A DNA stretch of 64,000 nucleotides, from the NCBI GenBank assembly GCA_027186245.1, contig CP114490.1, positions 4,355,001 to 4,419,000 on the forward strand, written 5' to 3'. This document shows positions 1 through 10,715 of this stretch, piece after piece (the first letter of the stretch is position 1; every line of letters begins with the position of its first letter). Made by a program: the position numbers and the translations under genes. Source of the stretch: Coriaria nepalensis (Eukaryota; Streptophyta; Magnoliopsida; Cucurbitales; Coriariaceae). The notes beneath the pieces are model-generated. The model made no database searches. It worked only from the letters and a program-made list of their open reading frames with translations, and was not told the DNA's origin.

Positions 1-146
1 TCTTATTGTAATTCTAGTGATTGAGGTATATATGGAAAATGAATCTTAGGATGGGGGTTTTGAGCATTAGTTATAATGGTAGGGATAGAGATAGTGGTGT
101 AGAAGTGGTTTATAAGCGAAAAAGAACTAAAGTGATGATGGTAAAC

Positions 147-800
147 AAATTGATGTTGGAAAATATATAACGGTGGAGTGGTAGAGATGATAAGGATAAA
201 ATTATGACAATGGCATGTTGGTGGTAGGGGCTGAGGGTTGGGGGGGGAATGGTTTGTTTTCTCAAATTGATGTTGGAAAACTAGTGATGATGATAATGGT
301 AGAGTGATGGAGCTGTTACATACGGGCAAAATAAAAATAATGTCAGGTTTTGAGGGGAGGGGAGGAGGTAAAAGGGTATTATTATATACCCTCAAGTTTG
401 CTAAAATTATTAGTTTACCTCAAAACTATTAAAACTTATAGATCAATCCTTCAAAATTTTTTTAGGGTTGAAAATCTACTTTTGCTCCCCCCTTATTTTA
501 GAGATATGGTAGTGAGGATAATCATGGTAATAAAAAGGTCAAAAGGACAAAAATGAAAGTGGTGAAAGTAAATAAATTGATATTGGAAAATTAGTAATGA
601 TGACAATGGTGGAATGTCATAGTCATGGAGATGATAACGGCAAAATTACAACAATGGCTGGAGCAGAAGTAAGGAGGGGTAAGGGGCACTGTTCGCTTGA
701 CTTGGCTAAAATTAGAATTTTACCTCATAAATATTAAAATTTTGTAGATAAATCCATCATTTTTTTTTAAACTAACTAAAAATCTGTTTTTTTTCCAACC
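147..800. repeat. Degenerate direct repeats, no gene
   Basis: A motif beginning AAATTGATGTTGGAAAA recurs at about 147, 264 and 574 (third copy diverged). It is followed by related GATGATGATAATGG-type stretches. The sequence after the second copy (CTAAAATTA... at 401) is matched again at 706. The last two copies therefore form a diverged tandem duplication with a step of about 305-310 bp. Open frames here are low-complexity and show no recognisable domain. I read this as a decayed repeat of unknown family. Confidence 0.5.
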
Positions 801-1439
801 TTAGTTTTATATAATATATTTTTACTCCCTTAAAAGTTTTTTCTAACTCGTCCCCGATGCTGATAGATATGGAAATGTTGTTTCCCATAATTTACTTAAA
901 AGAAATCGAATGTAGAATATTTTGTCCATACTTCTAAAAGACTCATCCAAAGTCCAAATCTCACAAATGAAATTCCATGCTATCTTGAAATCTTTTTTGT
1001 TTTTTTTGTTGTTATTGTTAATTTAACCTCTTCGTTTGATTTCAAATTTGTGAAAGGAATCAATTGAAAATCATAGGAGCATTCACATTATTTGATTTAT
1101 AATTAAATCCATTTGCATCATTTGAAAATACTTCTAAAATGAATCAATCCAAATAATTTCCATCATAGGAATATAACAAAAAATGATCTCATTTAGAGTA
1201 TCTACAAAAGTGTTCTTGATATATTATTGATTTCTTAAACTAATAGATTAAAAATTCAAGATGCTTTTTTTTTTTTTAAATGATGACTTATAATCAAAAT
1301 AGTAAGATGACTCTAATCATTTTCCATTATAAATCCTTTCACTTCTCATTAATTAGATTCGCAAATCTTTGTTTTGTAGTAGTAAAATAAAATTTTACAT
1401 AAGTGGATTCATTATTCTTACGACTCTTATAAATTTTAA
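801..1439. other. AT-rich spacer left of copia relic A
   Basis: There is no gene-like frame. It lies downstream of the reverse-transcribed strand of copia element A, where a 3' LTR would be expected. I could not align it with the LTR-like segment at 3733-4030, so the 3' LTR appears lost or diverged beyond recognition. Confidence 0.4.
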
Positions 1440-3755
1440 TTACAAAGATTTATACGATCTAATACGCCCCCTCAACTTGTTGGAAAGTAGATGAAATTGA
1501 TCGTGTTCGAGTGCTTTGATGAAGACGTCAACTACCTGATAGGTGGAAGGAATGTGAAATATTGTGAAAAGACCAAAATAAAGTTTTTCATGAATGATAT
1601 GACAGTCGATCTCGATATGTTTCTTGTGTTTGTGGAAAATCAGATTATGAGCGATGTGAAGAGCAGATTGATTATCACATAATATAGTCATCAGAAAGGG
1701 ATGCGGAAGGCCGAGGTCGAGGAGGATTGTTTGAGCCAAGTGAGCTCACATGTGGTAACAACCATAGCTCGATATTCGGCTTTAGCTGAAGAGCGAGCAA
1801 ATATTATTTACTTCTTGGTGTGCCAAGAGATAGAACAAGAGCCAAGTGTAATAAAGAAACCTATAATGGAACGACGAGTAGTAGGATAGCTAGCCCAATC
1901 AGAGTCTGTATATGCATTAACATGAAGATTGGTGGTGGCAGAGAAGAAAATGCCTTGACTAAGAGAACATTTGATGTAACAAAGTACTCGAATGGTAGTT
2001 GTGAGGTGAGGAGTGTGAAGCTCATACATGACTTAACTGAAAACGTTGACGAAGAAGACAATGTCCGGACGGGTGATAGTGAAATAGATGAGACGACCAA
2101 CCAGACAACAATAGTGACCAGAGCCAAGAAGAATATCACCATCAGAGGTGTTAAGTTTCAAATGTTGTTCCATGGGAAACGATGTTGGATGGGTGTTGAG
2201 ATAACCATTGTCTGAGAGAATGCCGGGAGCATATTTCCGATGGGATAGGAAAATGCTAAATGGAAAACGTGCAACTTCGAGGCTGAGGAAGTATTTGAGA
2301 GGGCGTAGGTTCTTCATTTTAAAATGTCAATATATATGTGTCTTGAAACGTGCAACTTCGAGGCCGAAGAAGTATTTTAAAATGTCGATATAGGTGTGTC
2401 TTGAAATTTTTGACTTGTTAGAGGTTAGTGCTTGCAACTAGGATATCATCAACATAGACTAGAACAATGGTAAGACATTAAGTAGTGGTGCGTGTGAAGA
2501 GAGAGAGATTTGCTTGAGACCGAACAAAACCTGCATTAAGACGAATAAATGTTAATTTAAAAAATCAGTTTATGGAGGCTTGTTTAAGGCCATAGAGGGA
2601 TTTGTGGAGTCGACAAATACAAGTATCGCCTTTGTGTTAGTATCCAAGTGGGTGTTACATATAAACTTCCTCATCAAGGTAGCCTTGGAGAAATGCATTG
2701 TGAACATTCAATTGATGAATGATCTAATTGCGGGCAGCAGTTAGAGCAAGAACGCAACGTATCGTGATCATTATTGCAACTCGAGCAAAAGTTTCCTGAT
2801 AATTCAATCCTTCAACCTCATTGTATCCTTTAGCAATTAGTCGGGCTTTGTAGTGCCCAATAGAACTATTTGCATAAAACTTGATTTTGAACATCCATTT
2901 ACAACCAATAAGGTTTTTTTTTTTCAGCTGGAAGTGTTTCTATTGTCTATGTGGCACTTTCCTTTAAGGCGTTAAGCTCAAATTTCATGGTGTTGCGCCA
3001 ATGTGAATATCGAACAACCTTTATGTAACATGAAGGCTCAACTGTAATATTCAAGGCATGTAAAACGAAGGGAGGGGGGGTGTGTAGGGGGGGGGGGGGA
3101 GGGAGAGAATTGAATGTAAGATAAAAAAGAGGATAACGGATATGGTGTATCTGAAGCTGATAAAGCAACGATAGGAATGCCAAACTTATTTTTCAATGTA
3201 GGACAACCATAGTCGGAAAGACGTAGAGATGGATGAGTAGTGTGGTGGGGGCTAGATGAAGTAGGTGGGGGAACGAGGGGTGAGGTGGTGCATCATTTGT
3301 GGGTACAAGTGAAGAAAGGGGTTCAATAGGTCCAAGAATAGGGAGGGGGATAACATGTGTAGGTGAAGAATATTGGAGAAAGGAAATTGAGTTTCAAAAA
3401 AAGTAACATCACAAGAAAAGATGATTGAGTTGGTTTCAATGTTATAGAGTTTCTAAGCCTTGGGATTGCTATGATATCTAATGAAAACGCATTTAGAAGA
3501 TTTGACTGAAGACTTATCACAATGAACACAAAGAGTTTGAGCATAGCATATACATATAAAAATACGAAGATAAGCATCAAATTTGGTGAATCGAATGGGT
3601 GTAGAAAGTATGGAGAGGTGACGGGAGTGGAGGTTGGAGGAGTAGGAGTTGATTCGATTGTCATGGTGGATGAGGATTTGAGGAAGGGGAATAAGGAAAG
3701 ATAGATTTAGGATCAACAAAACTCTAATAACATGTTAAAGGAAAAAACCATTTGA

Positions 3756-3789
<34 letters not shown>

Positions 3790-4030
3790 TACAAGTGAAA
3801 GACAAAATTATGGAAAACTAATAAATATAAGTAATCTATAATAATATAGAGTTAATATATGATACAAAGAAATAAAAATGATATTATATTGATTTATGGG
3901 ATGAGAATAAGGAAATAGATATATTTCAGTTAATATTGCATGCACATATATAGAAATGCTGACTTGGTATATATATGTATGAACTTCTCTACATACATAC
4001 TCACCAAAAACATATGGATAGCTAAATTTG
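1440..4030 (-). mobile_element. Ty1/copia retrotransposon relic A, internally deleted
   Basis: Read on the minus strand from right to left. An LTR-like AT-rich segment (about 3733-4030) is followed by a degenerate tRNA-Met primer-binding match (TGTTATTAGAG at about 3725). Next comes a gag start of about 30 residues (3571-3664) with the HPF-SPNLML motif typical of copia gag, then an abrupt jump into the integrase C-terminus (KCVFIRYHSNPKA, about 3450-3510). Reverse transcriptase follows, with a YVDD box at 2447-2458, and RNase H ends in KLRGRIRSYKSL with a stop at 1440. Several frameshifts split the polyprotein, so it is dead. Compared with relic B, about 900 bp of gag/protease sequence is missing between the gag start and integrase. 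Confidence 0.85.
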
Positions 4031-4044
4031 GTTGCACAATACAG

Positions 4045-4560
4045 GTCCTCTTGGATGCTTGGCTCAAAATGTGGCTAAATTCGGAACCGACCCATCAAAA
4101 CTCGACGAGCTTGGATGTGTTAGCTCACACAACTAAGCTGCTAGACTCTTTAATCTGTAGTTTCATGCTCTCTGTCAAATATTGCAGGCTCAATTCGCAG
4201 ATGCAGATATCACATACATCGATATATATTCCATAAAATCCAACCTTATAGCAAATTACTCGAGATACGGTTAGTATAGTTTTTGAGAACTTGCTAAGTT
4301 TTTTCTACATCCAAATCTTTTTACCTTGTGAAATATTTGTAGGATTTGAGGAACCTATTATGGCTTGCTATAGTTATGGTGGTCCACCACTTAACTACGA
4401 TAGCCGGATTGCGTGTGGCAAAACGAAAGTCTTGAACGGAACCATAGTTATGGCTAAAACATGCAATGATAGTACATAGTATATAAGTTGGGATGGGATT
4501 CATTACACAAATTGTAATTGCTGGATGCATGGGTTGTAATTACTGGATTTCAGTTTCACT
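4045..4560 (+). pseudogene. GDSL esterase/lipase relic (last two exons)
   Basis: Exon 4045-4269 follows an intact acceptor AG and encodes TGPLGCLAQNVAKFG, then LDELGCVSSHN, then LIANYSRYG. Intron 4270-4342 (GT-AG) is intact. The last exon encodes GFEEPIMACYSYGGPPLNYD, CGKTKVLNGT and WDGIHYT, the block containing the catalytic Asp/His region of plant GDSL (ENOD8-like) esterases. Three in-frame stops are visible: TAA where these enzymes have Gln after SSHN, TAG after RLFNL, and TAG after CNDST. The frame dissolves after HYT near 4530. The upstream exons carrying the GDSL serine block are absent; copia relic A lies directly in front. The family comprises secreted ester hydrolases. This copy cannot make a product. 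Confidence 0.85.
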
Positions 4561-5185
4561 CCAAGGTGGTTTGCTATCTTGTCATCTACTCCAACATGAT
4601 TTGGACACCCAACATCATCATCACACTCTAGGCCTCCAATCACCCATCCATCATCTTCATAGTACATAGTAGGGGAGAGAAAAAAAAAAGCATACCGACC
4701 GAAACAGAAACCGAATGGAAACTTCTTATTTTAGAGTCAATGCGGAGGAAATGAATGTTTTGTAAGGACTTGGTTTAAAAAAAAAAAAAAAAGCTTAGTT
4801 GAAAAGTTAAAGGTTGGAAGGTTGGGTCAACTTATATATTTTTAAACTTAAAACCCTCTTTTTGCTTCCTTAATCGTGCAGCAGCAATGAGTAGAGATAA
4901 ACTAAAAGGAAGAAATAAATTGGTTCTCCTTCTCTTGCTCTCTATCCCTACCTTCTGTGATTTCAATTTTTGTGGCTAAGATTTTCAAATCATGGTAGCT
5001 TCTTCAAATTCTATTCGTACTTAGCTCGAATCCCTTCTCAATTTTGAACAAATTGGATCATTCCTCCTCTATTGTAGAATCCAAAGTAAGAAACTTAAAT
5101 CTTTAAAAGTTTTGATTTCTCTTTTTGGCTTGGATGTTAGAAATTCTGGTATGATGATAGTTTGAAACTGATGGAATAAGGGTGA
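4561..5185. other. Spacer between GDSL relic and copia relic B
   Basis: There is no supported gene. It contains poly-A tracts (4681-4690, 4779-4792). A 30-codon frame at about 4887-4977 starts MSRDKLKGRNK and has a leucine-rich, signal-peptide-like stretch, but nothing recognisable follows. It could be a displaced 5' scrap of the GDSL gene, which also begins with a signal peptide; that is a guess. Confidence 0.3.
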
Positions 5186-7330
5186 TTGTATCATTTAGCA
5201 ATTAGGCGGGCTTTGTAGTGCTCAATAGAACTTTCAGCATAAGACTTGATTTTGAACACCCATTTACAACCAATAAGGTTTTTTTTCTTTCAGTTGGAAG
5301 TGTTTCTATTGTCTATGTGGCACTTTCCTTCAAGGCGTTAAGCTCATATTTCATGGTGTTGCGCTAATGTGAATATCGAATAGCCTCTATGTAACATGAA
5401 GGCTCAACTGTAATATTCAAGGCATGTAAAATGAGGGGGGGGGGGGGGATTGAATGTAAGATAAAAAAGAGGATAACGGATACGGTGTATCTGAAGCTGA
5501 TAAAGCAGCGACAAGAATGCCAAACTTATTTTTCAATGTAAGACAATCACAGTCGGAAAGACGTAGAGAGGGATGAGTAATGTGTTGGGGGCTAGGTGGG
5601 GTAATGAGGGGTGAGGTGGTGCATCATTTGTGGGTACAAGTGAAGGAAGGGGTTCAATAGGTTCAGGAATAGGGATGGGGATAACATGTGTAGGTGAAGA
5701 ATATTGGAGAAAGAAAATTGAGTTTAAAAAAAAGTAACATCATAAGAAAATATGATTGAGTTGGTTTCAATTTTATAGAGTTTCTAAGTCTTGGGATTGC
5801 TATTATATCTAATGAAAAAGCATTTAGAAGATTTGATTGAAAATTTATCACAATGAACACAAAGAGTTTGAGCATAACATATACATCTAAAAATACAGAG
5901 ATTAGAGTATGAGGGAAGCTTATTACTTGTGCGGTGGAGCTGGGCTGCCAGAGGAGTTTAAGAAGCTGCTGTAAGGATTCTGAACTTAGTTCAAGTTGCG
6001 GATTTGAAGAGGAAGGGATGGTGGCTATAGCGGTAATGGGTCGTTTTTCGAGAATTGACTCAGAACGGAAATTTGGGTCTCATTCAGGCGGGTATCCAAC
6101 AACCTTCCAACAATGATCATGGGTATGACCTTCATTTCCTCATTCAATACATTTGTAATGTTTTTTGTGGTAGCTCGATTTAGGGACTGTCATGGATGCT
6201 CGTTCATTTGTAATAGTGACATGTAAGAGTCATTGCTTTTCTTTTTCGAATAGGATATACAAATTTTTGTTGGTAGGGGGAAAGGGTTTAATAGCAAATA
6301 TTTGATTGCCAGTTATGAGTAGGAATCATTGAGTCCTAAGGGGAATTAATAGAAATGTTCATCGGATTCTCATTGTTGATATGCGTCGAGGTCTGTGATA
6401 GGTTGTAGAGAGGCTAACTCTTGCCAGATTTGCTTAAGGCGACCATAATAGTTTGGGGTAGATGGATGTAGTTTATTCAACGATGCAAGATCATGCTTGA
6501 GTTCGAAAATTCTTGCTTGGTTTCCATGGTGGAAACGAGATATGAGGTCATTCCATAAGGCTCGAGGGGTGTCGTGAAAATTAAGGGAACTAGCTAGGTT
6601 AGGTTCGATGACATTTTGGAGCCACGTGAAAACCATATACTTTGTATGGTCCCATTGAGGATAATCGGGGTTGGATTTAGACGAGATTGGAAGAGTGACA
6701 TTAACAAAGTAAAGTTTATTTTTGGCATTCAGAACTTGAGTGATAGCCTGCAGTTATTGAAAAAAATTATCCCCAATAAGTTGTTTGGATATAAGCATCA
6801 AATTTGGTGAATTATATGGGTGAAGAAAGTATTGAGAGGTGACGGGAGTGGAGGTTGGAGGAGTAGGAGTTGATTCGGTTGTCATGGTCGATGATGATTT
6901 GAAGAAGAGGAATAAGGAAATATAGATTTAGGATCGACAAAACTCTAATAACATATTAAAAGAAAAAACTATTTAAAGATAATTTCTTATTCATTGTATT
7001 ACTATCATCGTGTATATATATATATATATTTCAAGTGAAAGAAAAAATTATAGAAAACTAATAAATATAATTAATGTATAATAATATGAAATTAATATAT
7101 GATACAAAGAAATAAAAATAATATTATACTAATTTATGAGATGATAATAAGAAAATAGATATATTTCTATTAATATTACTTGCACATATATAGAAACGCT
7201 GCCTTATTATATATATGTATGAACTTCTCTACATACATACTCACCCACCCAAAACCCTTACTATATATATGTATGAACTTCTCTACATACATACTCACCC
7301 AAAACTTGCATCTCAATTCCCAAACGTACG
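5186..7330 (-). mobile_element. Ty1/copia retrotransposon relic B, truncated in RT
   Basis: This is the same family and orientation as relic A. From the right it has an LTR-like segment (about 6954-7330) and the same degenerate PBS near 6945. The gag start (about 6800-6883) is followed by a long gag frame at 6370-6636 (WLQNVIEPNLASSL, LWNDLISRFHHGNQARIFEL), which matches the UBN2-type gag region of copia elements. The integrase C-terminus lies at about 5660-5875, and the start of reverse transcriptase (WVFKIKS-YAESSIEHYKARL) at about 5190-5270. The match to relic A stops near 5186, so RT and RNase H are lost. It retains the 5890-6790 segment that A lacks. Multiple stops make it non-functional. 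Confidence 0.8.
7210..7315. repeat. 54-bp tandem duplication at copia LTR edge
   Basis: GAACTTCTCTACATACATAC begins at 7221 and again at 7275, a step of 54 bp, with near-identical flanks. Relic A carries a single copy at about 3980. The duplication therefore arose in relic B. Confidence 0.8.
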
Positions 7331-8459
7331 GATAACTAAAGCCTATATAGCTAGCTACCACTCACGATAATTGATCTCTATGATCACCATCGTTTTGTCA
7401 CGGACCAGAACATGCGACCATATATATTCCATATGACCATATTCAACTTTCTTACTTACTCAATATTCATGTGTTTTTTGGCCCTAAAAAACAAAAAGAA
7501 AACATTCATATGTGTTCAAAATCCAAAATATATATGGATGGTTACTTCTCTTGTTCATCTCTTACATATACATAGTGTACAACTTAATTGATTCTATTAC
7601 ATATTATTTGTGTCTTCATTTTCTTTTTTTATTAGTTATCGATTATTTCAAATATTTTAGGTTATTGATATATATCGATTATGATCAAAATTAAGTATAT
7701 GATATATAGAATTAAAAGAAGAAAAAGATGAGTATGGTTTAAACCCGACGTTCGCAAATGGTAACAATTTTAACTTAATTTTATTTATTTTAAAGATAAA
7801 TATAAATCAAAATGAAATGAGTTGAAACGATTAAAATTGAGAATTTTAATATTTTATTATTATTATTAATTATTATTTTTTCTTGTACTTTGAGTCTTCG
7901 ATCTGTTCTTGTGATCAAATCAGAAGCACCGTGCAAATCAGAACCCTTTTAACAATCTAAGTGAGATTAATTATGAACAGAAAAGTCAATTGTAATAACC
8001 TAGAAGAGTTTTTTTTTTTTCATGGTGGGAATTAGAAAGGTCCAAGGGCACCGCCAAGGGGATGTGGCCACCCTGTCCGTTGTTTTGAAATGTCGTTTTC
8101 CCGTCTTAAAAAACACTTTAGCGCAATACCACTTCCCAAGTAGGCCCCCTTTCCTTTGCTTAATTGAAAGCTATGTAGATTTTCTATTAACTCCTCCCAC
8201 CCAATTTTTTCTACTCTCTTCCTCTTTCCTCCTCTTCTCCTTCTTCTTCGATCTTCTCTTCCTCCTTAATCATAATAGGTCAACAGTACTAAGAAAGAAA
8301 TTTTATTTATTTATTTTTTTTCAAATTAGGGCATCCCCTCATTTATTGCACCTGTCAAATTGCTGCTGTATGTATATACATTAAAGAGTGTGTAATAAAT
8401 AAAGAAGGGGAAGAAGGGCATGTTGAAATTAAAGTCACAAAGTGTTTGTTATTAGTTGT
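7331..8459. other. Intergenic and probable promoter/5' UTR of the NAC gene
   Basis: AT-rich, with a CT-rich stretch at about 8205-8270 typical of plant 5' leaders. A 120-codon frame starting at 8022 is low-complexity (Phe/Leu/Ser runs) and I do not call it a gene. No other feature is visible. Confidence 0.5.
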
Positions 8460-10651
8460 ATGGCAATTGCAGCTCCCGCAAGCTCAAGCATGAGCCACGA
8501 GGAGAAGAGCATAAGTAACCACAACAACAAGGGCGGTAGTGGTGCTGTCCGCGATGACCATCATCAGCATGATCATGACGATGGTGATAATCACGAGCAT
8601 GACATGGTCATGCCCGGATTCCGTTTCCACCCTACCGAGGAAGAGCTTGTTGAATTCTACCTTCGCCGTAAGGTGGAGGGCAAGCCCTTTAATGTTGAGC
8701 TCATTACTTTCCTCGACCTCTATCACTATGACCCTTGGGAATTGCCTGGTCAGGCTACCTTTCTTCTCTACCTAGCTCATGATCATTCATCTTTTCCTTA
8801 ATTTTAGCATATGTATATATGTATGTACGTATAATCGTGTCTATGTTTGATTCAATTGAGCAGCTATGGCAGCCATCGGAGAGAAGGAGTGGTTTTTTTA
8901 TGTGCCTAGAGACCGGAAGTATCGGAACGGGGATAGACCTAACCGAGTGACTACTTCTGGGTATTGGAAAGCAACGGGAGCTGACCGTATGATTCGGGCA
9001 GAGAACTCTCGATCCATCGGCCTCAAGAAAACCCTAGTTTTTTACTCCGGCAAAGCCCCTAAAGGAATCCGTACCAGTTGGATCATGAACGAGTATCGTT
9101 TGCCACACCACGACACCGAACGTTATCAAAAGGTAATAAAGTAACCAAACCTAGCTCTTAACCTTAAACTTGCTGACTAGCTACATGCATCTTCCACTCC
9201 CAGAAAATTTAGAAATTCTTCATCATTACTTGGTATAAATCAAAAGGCGTGCATGTAGTACATCTAAAATTAACTTAAGAGTTATAAGCTAGCTAGGGTT
9301 TAAGTGAATTGCCCTAGATGATACTAACCCAATTATTTAGCTCCATCTCGAGCTTAATTGGCTTCTTCTAGTTCTCTTAAGTGAGATTAATTTGACTGCC
9401 CAAAAAAGGAAATATGATGGATATAAGATCAATGGGAAATTGAATTAAACAACTAGAACCAGAAGTTATTATATATATATATATATATATAGTAGAATTT
9501 CGATAAAATAAGATTTTAAGTAATAATTTTTTTAATTCAAACTTAAAAATAATATATTAATTTATTTTTAGTATCCGTTGTTAATGTACGTGACTGATGT
9601 ACGATTAATTCAGGCAGAAATATCACTTTGTCGAGTGTACAAGAGAGCAGGAGTAGAAGACCATCCATCTCTCCCTCGTTCTGTAATTCCATCAAAGCAG
9701 CAGCTGGGCACAGCAGCCGCATCTTCATCCGGCAGGACAAGTACTAGCACCACTGCATCGGGCCAGACATCATCCTCATCCGAGAAAGCTATCAGGCAGC
9801 ATCCAGCACATCAACATCATGATAATCATATGGCGATGATCATGGGGCCGAGTGACGTGAGGGCTCAGTCCAAGTTCCATACTAGCTCATTACTCGAAGA
9901 AGATAATCAATTAGACCTTGATCATCAAGTACAACCGCAGGGAATCGGGGATCATCATGTGACGACAGTACTCGGTCTTTCCCAACAGCACGATCCGTGC
10001 ATCCCGTACCGTACTAGTACTGCATTAGTTATGGCAGGTTCAATTAGTAGCAACAGGATCAGCATGAGTGGTAGTAGCACTAGCCCAAACATTACTAGAT
10101 ACTCCATGCCGGCCGAGGATGATGATCATGACCAGGCTGCACTTGAGGCCCAAGCCGCCGGTTCCAGAATGTTCAAGCAATTAGCTGTCGGTTACTCTAG
10201 TTTACTACTTCCCCCAGGCCCGGCTCCGACCGAAAATATTAACGTTAATTACGCTGCAGGCCCCCTTCATAACCTGCCCTTAATTACAGAAGCATCACCT
10301 CATCATGATCCTCATGATCTACACAGCCTAGTTCATATGAATCATCATCATCAGCAACAATTAGCTTCTGCAGCTGCTAATTCAAGTAGTTCTAATATTA
10401 TAACTCTGCAACGGCAATTTAACTACAGTAGTACTAGCCATCATCATCATCATCCATATTTTCAGGCCGCCCCTAGTTCTAATTTGGGCCCCGCCCATCA
10501 TCAGCCACAGCTGTCACTGCCCCCGGCCAACACTAGTACTCTCCCGGGCTCACTTCCAATGACTACAGCCTTCACCGATCGACTCTGGGACTGGTATCCG
10601 CTACCGGACTCAAACCGGGATTACTACACCAATATCAATCCCTTCAAGTAA
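8460..10651 (+). CDS. NAC035: NAC transcription factor, LOV1/NAC035 type
   Basis: Three exons, 8460-8748, 8864-9132 and 9614-10651, give 531 residues with clean GT-AG introns whose phases fit ([11 protein letters not shown] across intron 1, [14 protein letters not shown] across intron 2). An acidic/His-rich N-terminus is followed by the NAC DNA-binding domain from about residue 50 ([20 protein letters not shown]) through [33 protein letters not shown] and [16 protein letters not shown] to [11 protein letters not shown] near residue 195. The 335-residue tail is rich in Ser, His and Gln, as is usual for NAC activation regions. The start at 8460 was chosen over an in-frame alternative at 8442 because the Arabidopsis protein also begins MAI. 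LOV1/NAC035 is a nuclear regulator linked to flowering time and cold response; that role is inferred from orthology. Position next to Alfin-like and STICHEL supports the assignment. Confidence 0.93.
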
Positions 10652-10715
10652 TTAGTTGTCTTCAATCCCTTCAAGTAATTAGTTGTCTTCAATCCCTTCA
10701 AGTAATTAGTTGTCT
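10635..10715 (+). repeat. 27-bp x3 tandem repeat spanning the NAC stop codon
   Basis: TCAATCCCTTCAAGTAATTA starts at 10635, 10662 and 10689, a step of exactly 27 bp, and the copies are essentially identical. The first copy contains the last codons (N-P-F-K) and the stop; copies two and three lie in the 3' UTR. Since 27 is a multiple of three, each extra copy repeats the stop in the same frame. Confidence 0.95.

Noticed and set aside
3..556. Overlapping frames at the left edge
   Set aside because: Repetitive Pro/His/Ile-rich translations produced by degenerate repeats on both strands.
8022..8384. 120-codon frame upstream of the NAC gene
   Set aside because: Low-complexity Phe/Leu/Ser content and a position in the presumed 5' UTR; no domain.
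8484..8726. Antisense frame to NAC exon 1
   Set aside because: Shadow of the coding strand; no independent support.
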